64,000 nucleotides of DNA, from the NCBI RefSeq assembly GCF_037042905.1, contig NC_087245.1, forward strand, positions 13,720,501-13,784,500. Direction: 5' to 3'. A program made the position numbers and the translations under genes. This DNA comes from Lytechinus pictus (lineage: Eukaryota > Echinodermata > Echinoidea > Temnopleuroida > Toxopneustidae). Under the pieces are notes generated by a model. It ran no database searches. It was not told the DNA's origin and saw only the letters and a program-made list of their open reading frames with translations. Below are positions 60,430 to 64,000 of the stretch, piece after piece (position 1 is the first letter of the stretch; each line of letters starts with the position of its first letter).

Positions 60430-60821
60430 GGAAAAGATCAGTTAGTAGTTCGAAAGCGATATGAATGGAAATATAAACAAAGAATTACATTTATTAAGAG
60501 AAAGAGCAGAGCAGGGGATGGTTGACTTGGGAGAGGGGGAGTGAAGACAAATTGAATTTATAAAAGAAGGAAAACTAATTAATTGAAGAAAAAAATGTAT
60601 TTTAAAAAGGTAGACTGAAGGAGAAATATGAAAAAGATCAAAAGAAAAGAACAAGATAACACTCAAGCAGGAAAGAAGTTGTACTTGTACATGTATATGA
60701 ATTGCAGTGAACACATGCCATAATGCAGCAATTCCAGCTTGAGGAGAGGTGGAAGGAAAATAAGGCAAATATGAAAAACGAATTGGAGAAATATTACAGT
60801 AATTGATGCTTCATGTATAGA

Positions 60822-61060
60822 GGTGCTGTGGCCGAGTGGTCTTGGGGGCTTGACTAGACACATCCAGGCGCGCCCACTAAGTGACTCAAAATTTTTGCTT
60901 GTGCCACCCCAATGCTGTGACCCACGGTACGCCACTGCATCCCGGCTTTGATCCCTGCCTACAGCACCTACGTTTGCCAGTGAGCAAGGCATTTAATAAC
61001 CATTGCTCTTTTATCTTCATTCAAATGGAAATGCTATAAGTATTTATATGTACACTTTGT
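60822..61060 (+). mobile_element. tRNA-Ser/Leu-like SINE with an insertion in its head
   Basis: GGTGCTG...CAGCACC (60822 and to 60968) forms a perfect 7-bp acceptor stem. The A-box region is GTGGCCGAGTGGTC and a B-box-like TTTGATCCCTGCC follows. Between them, about 72 bases (60866-60937) flanked by CATCC repeats interrupt the anticodon/variable region. The body downstream (GCAAGGCATTTAAT at about 60984) is typical of a SINE. It is not a working tRNA. Confidence 0.6.
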
Positions 61061-61341
61061 TTAAAAAATAATATGTAGGCATTCTTGAAGACTTGAAGGG
61101 TCCAGCTATGGATGTTGTCACTATGTCATGGCAAAATATGCACTCTTGAAGCATCCAATTATATCACCCCTGCCCCCTCAAAAAGTAATAAATAAATTAA
61201 TAGATAAATGGATACATGTAAATAAAAAGGTGAACAAATTTCTTTTTGGTCTAATATGCCAATACTTGTTTTGATTTTATGAATTTTAAATCTTCAATCT
61301 AATTTATCTAACTTGTCTAAACATTTTATCTCCATCTGTAG

Positions 61342-61351
61342 GTCATTCGTT
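61342..61351 (+). other. 5' UTR remnant after a splice acceptor before the zinc-finger CDS
   Basis: A pyrimidine-containing acceptor, tttatctccatctgtag, ends at 61341. The exon then runs 10 bases before ATG. This implies at least one upstream non-coding exon. A candidate is the promoter-like block ending at a GT donor at 54870. Confidence 0.65.
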
Positions 61352-63115
61352 ATGGAGAGTGAAAAGGAGGAGAGAAGTCAAGAAGGAGATGAAGTCATGC
61401 AAGTAGAGTATGTATCCCAATCAGGAGAGGCCACCATAGATGTATCTGAGATCAGCAACATGGACATGACCCAACATGCTGCTTCCGATACTGGAACTGA
61501 TGTTGATGTTGAGGATTTGACTGCTGATGATGCCACTGCTACATCGAACTGTGAATTAAATGAAGCTGCATCCAGTAAAGCGGTGGATGAAGAGACAGAT
61601 GCTGATACCTCTGGAAATGCAGATACAGCCAAGAATGCAGAGATGGAGAGAGAGACATCTGGCATAGATGATGCTGTCAGTGATCTCTTTGATGAAGAAA
61701 CAGAATCTGTGCTGAAAACCATCAAGATCTTTGAATTCTGTGGAGAAGACTTGGTGCAAAAGGATCATATTGAATTCCATGGGCTTGGAGCTGGGGCTTC
61801 TGATGAGGATGAAGAGCTAGGTTCTGGCATCGAGAGTGATGCAACAGATGACTTTGATGCAGAAAATCCTTTTCGCTGTCGTTTCTGCAAAAAGACTTTT
61901 GGTTACAAGAGTAATTTGGTCCGCCACGAAAAGACCCATTCAGGGAGTAAACCATTTATTTGTGTGCACTGCGGTAAGGCCTTTGCCTTGCAGTCGTACC
62001 TTCAACAGCATGAGCGTGTTCATCGTAGTAATAGGGAAAAACCATTTATTTGTTACCAATGTGGCAAATGCTACAGCGATAAATGGATGCTAAAAAAGCA
62101 TGAGCAGTCACATGGGGATCATCCTGATGATGGGCCTAATGCCTATAAATGCCAGTATTGTGATCGTACCTTTGATCGCATTCGGAATGTGAGGCGACAT
62201 GAGAGGACCCACACTGACACACAGGACACTACTGCCTATCAGTGCCCAGTGTGCCACAAATTTTTCACATCATTTAGTAACTTTAAGCGTCATCAGACCA
62301 CCCATACAGAAGAGAAACCCTACAAATGCATGCACTGTAACAAATCATTTGCCTTGCTTCACTATTTGAAACAGCACTTCAAGACTCATGTTGAAGATAA
62401 AGATAAGCCCAGGCACATGTGCTCTTATTGTGGGAAGGTCTTTAGTGAGAATTGGTATCTGCGAAAACATGAGTTGACACATACAGACAACCCAGAATTC
62501 AAATGCAAGATCTGCAACAAGGTGTTCTCTTGCATCAGCAACTATAAACGTCATGCTCGAGTTCATTCTGGGGAGAAACCGTTCGTTTGTCAGTACTGTG
62601 GACGTGCTTTCTCTGAGAGTGGAACTCTCCGTCGTCATGAGCGTACTCACACAGGTAACAAACCATTTATGTGCAAGTACTGTGGACGTAGTTTTACCGT
62701 CAGTCATGCCATGAAACGACATGAGAGTACACACTTTGAAGAAAAACCCTATCGCTGTACCATTTGTGACCGTACGTACACTGACAACAGTGCCCTTGTT
62801 CGTCATGAGCGCACTCATTTGGAAGATAAGAAGGAGACTCTTGTTGCCACCGCTACTATTGAAGATGCCAATGACATAATGCCCCTCACTCAAGTGGTTC
62901 GGATCGTCCAGATGTCTACTAGTCAAGATATCCAAGAGATGGCAGTGGGTGCAGCAGCTCACGATGGGCATGTTCAGGTGTCTCAACCAGTTGAAGCTGC
63001 TGAATATCAGGTTATTGAGCAAGTCTACCAAGCTTCTAGCAGTGGTCTAGCACCAGTCTCGGTACAAACTGTATATGATTCAGCAGGATTGACCCAATAT
63101 TTAAATTCGCAGTGA
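61352..63115 (+). CDS. C2H2 zinc-finger protein with 11 fingers, single coding exon
   Basis: The protein has 587 residues and is a likely nuclear DNA-binding regulator; I do not recognise a specific orthologue. Residues 1-173 are acidic, rich in D/E/S/T/A. Eleven CX2CX12HX3H fingers follow at 174-196, 202-224, 232-254, 265-287, 296-318, 324-346, 355-377, 383-405, 411-433, 439-461 and 467-489. Linkers are mixed: fingers 8-9 have SGEKP and 9-10 have TGNKP (near the TGEKP consensus), 5-6 and 10-11 have EEKP forms, while 3-4, 4-5 and 6-7 have 8-10 residue linkers that may break the array into blocks. The tail (490-587) is V/Q-rich without a clear domain. I chose the ATG at 61352 because an acceptor (ccatctgtag) ends at 61341, placing the earlier in-frame ATG at 61313 in the intron; the chosen start has G at -3 and +4. 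Confidence 0.93.
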   Translation: MESEKEERSQEGDEVMQVEYVSQSGEATIDVSEISNMDMTQHAASDTGTDVDVEDLTADDATATSNCELNEAASSKAVDEETDADTSGNADTAKNAEMERETSGIDDAVSDLFDEETESVLKTIKIFEFCGEDLVQKDHIEFHGLGAGASDEDEELGSGIESDATDDFDAENPFRCRFCKKTFGYKSNLVRHEKTHSGSKPFICVHCGKAFALQSYLQQHERVHRSNREKPFICYQCGKCYSDKWMLKKHEQSHGDHPDDGPNAYKCQYCDRTFDRIRNVRRHERTHTDTQDTTAYQCPVCHKFFTSFSNFKRHQTTHTEEKPYKCMHCNKSFALLHYLKQHFKTHVEDKDKPRHMCSYCGKVFSENWYLRKHELTHTDNPEFKCKICNKVFSCISNYKRHARVHSGEKPFVCQYCGRAFSESGTLRRHERTHTGNKPFMCKYCGRSFTVSHAMKRHESTHFEEKPYRCTICDRTYTDNSALVRHERTHLEDKKETLVATATIEDANDIMPLTQVVRIVQMSTSQDIQEMAVGAAAHDGHVQVSQPVEAAEYQVIEQVYQASSSGLAPVSVQTVYDSAGLTQYLNSQ

Positions 63116-64000
63116 TTCAACTTAAAATCATTTAAAGTTACATGAACAGTTTAGTCTGGACATTTTTTCAGTATATTACCTATAAAGGCTTAAAAGTACA
63201 CCAATGGTATTTTTCTTCTCTTTGTTTGTTCCTATCCATATGATATTACCATATATGTATGATATGATAATTTATAACTTGATATATTTGATAAGTTCAT
63301 GTGTATGGTTTTGATCGAGCGAAGCGAGCGAGCCAAAAATATCCATATTATATTATGGTATGGAAGAAGTTTTTTAATGTTTTTTTTTAGGGCACATACT
63401 TGTAATGAACTCCATGACAAAATGACTGTTAATAGGTTTCCATTTCCTAGCTGTCAAATGTAACCCTATTTGGTACTTCGCTGTTTATACTTACCAAACC
63501 TAACTTGTCTTTTTACAAGCAAGTGAAGAAAATAACATGAACTTTTTTTTTATTTTAGTGGTAAAGATAATGATATTTTTTGTATACATATGTAGTACAT
63601 ATCAAGTTATCTAATATCTCTAACTCTCTATGCACTTCAAAAAGGACTTTGGATATTTTTACAATGGCTTTTTTTAATAAGGGCATTTAAAGGAAAGGGA
63701 AGGTGGTGCTCACTTTTTGATGGCATCCAAAGCCAGTAGAATAGGGCACCAATGGTGAAATGTACTTTCAGAGCTACAAATTAGTAGGGTTGTATCCTAT
63801 TAGTAGGATATTTTAAGGGAGAAAGTGACACTTATAGGATTTCCCCCCTAGAAATATGATTTTTTTTTTTGTACTTGTGATTATTTTCATATGTATTAAA
63901 AAAAAAATTCAAGAAGAAAAAAAAAAAAGAATAGACCTATATTTTTTTTTTTCATAATTAAAGTTGGCAAGTCTGTACTTTTAATGTGACACATGCACTT
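63116..64000 (+). other. 3' UTR and flank of the zinc-finger gene
   Basis: No frame of interest is present. It holds a GAGCGAAGCGAGCGAGCC repeat motif (63317-63334), several T/A homopolymers, and ATTAAA signals near 63895 and 63957 as weak poly(A) candidates. A segment at about 63628-63670 resembles the body of the SINE at 33020-33065. Confidence 0.5.

Noticed and set aside
60822..60968. Functional tRNA-Ser or tRNA-Leu gene
   Set aside because: The acceptor stem is perfect, but a 72-base insertion breaks the anticodon region and a SINE body follows.
61313..61351. In-frame ATG at 61313 as the zinc-finger start
   Set aside because: A good splice acceptor ends at 61341, between this ATG and the next in-frame ATG at 61352. 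The 13 extra residues look like intron translation.
62345..63031. 228-codon minus-strand frame opposite the zinc fingers
   Set aside because: It is the antisense shadow of a regular C2H2 array; the codon pattern of the fingers keeps the opposite frame open.
1..64000. CRISPR array or bacterial-type operon
   Set aside because: No regularly spaced short repeats with unique spacers are present, and gene structure, introns and repeats are those of an animal genome.

Overview
The window is animal nuclear DNA, most likely from a sea urchin or another echinoderm. The evidence is long introns with GT-AG borders, a metazoan phosphatase gene and a C2H2 zinc-finger gene. The repeat landscape also fits: tRNA-derived SINEs, many short inverted-repeat DNA elements (MITEs), long G or C homopolymers at element ends, and very frequent TACATGTACATGTA motifs. 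The species assignment is inference from repeat style and protein similarity; no search was run.

Gene 1 (7254-42205, + strand) is a complete eight-exon gene for a small CTD phosphatase of the CTDSP1/CTDSP2/CTDSPL (SCP) family. All exon borders can be placed and the reading frame stays open for 258 codons. The DLDET catalytic motif is in exon 3 and the second-shell active-site residues are in exons 5 to 7. Intron 1 is about 15.3 kb. A probable 3' UTR follows, with a candidate poly(A) signal at 43072.

Gene 2 (61352-63115, + strand) has a single coding exon for a 587-residue protein with 11 canonical C2H2 fingers, an acidic N-terminus and a Q/V-rich tail. A splice acceptor lies 10 bases before its ATG, so it has at least one upstream non-coding exon. 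A promoter-like block with NRF1-like and YY1-like sites at 54690-54870 is a candidate source.

Layout: 1-6600 is repeats (G/C-tract elements, MITEs, a TA microsatellite, an AATTA array, a 400-bp polypyrimidine tract). 6600-7253 is the putative promoter and 5' UTR of gene 1. 7254-42205 is gene 1, its introns holding SINEs, MITEs and tandem repeats. 42206-50400 is 3' UTR and AT-rich intergenic DNA with a few MITEs. 50400-54690 is a repeat-dense stretch with a 176-bp tandem array. 54690-61341 is probably the long 5' intron of gene 2 and holds an LTR-like insertion, a TTAA-flanked element and a disrupted SINE. 61342-64000 is gene 2 with the start of its 3' UTR.

No prokaryotic-type system, CRISPR array, rRNA or convincing functional tRNA was seen. 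The two genes show no evident functional link. The most interesting material is the transposable-element structure: a TTAA-flanked MITE superfamily, a direct-repeat element with a matching empty site, a CpG-rich inverted-repeat element, and a tandem repeat carrying nuclear-receptor DR1 sites.
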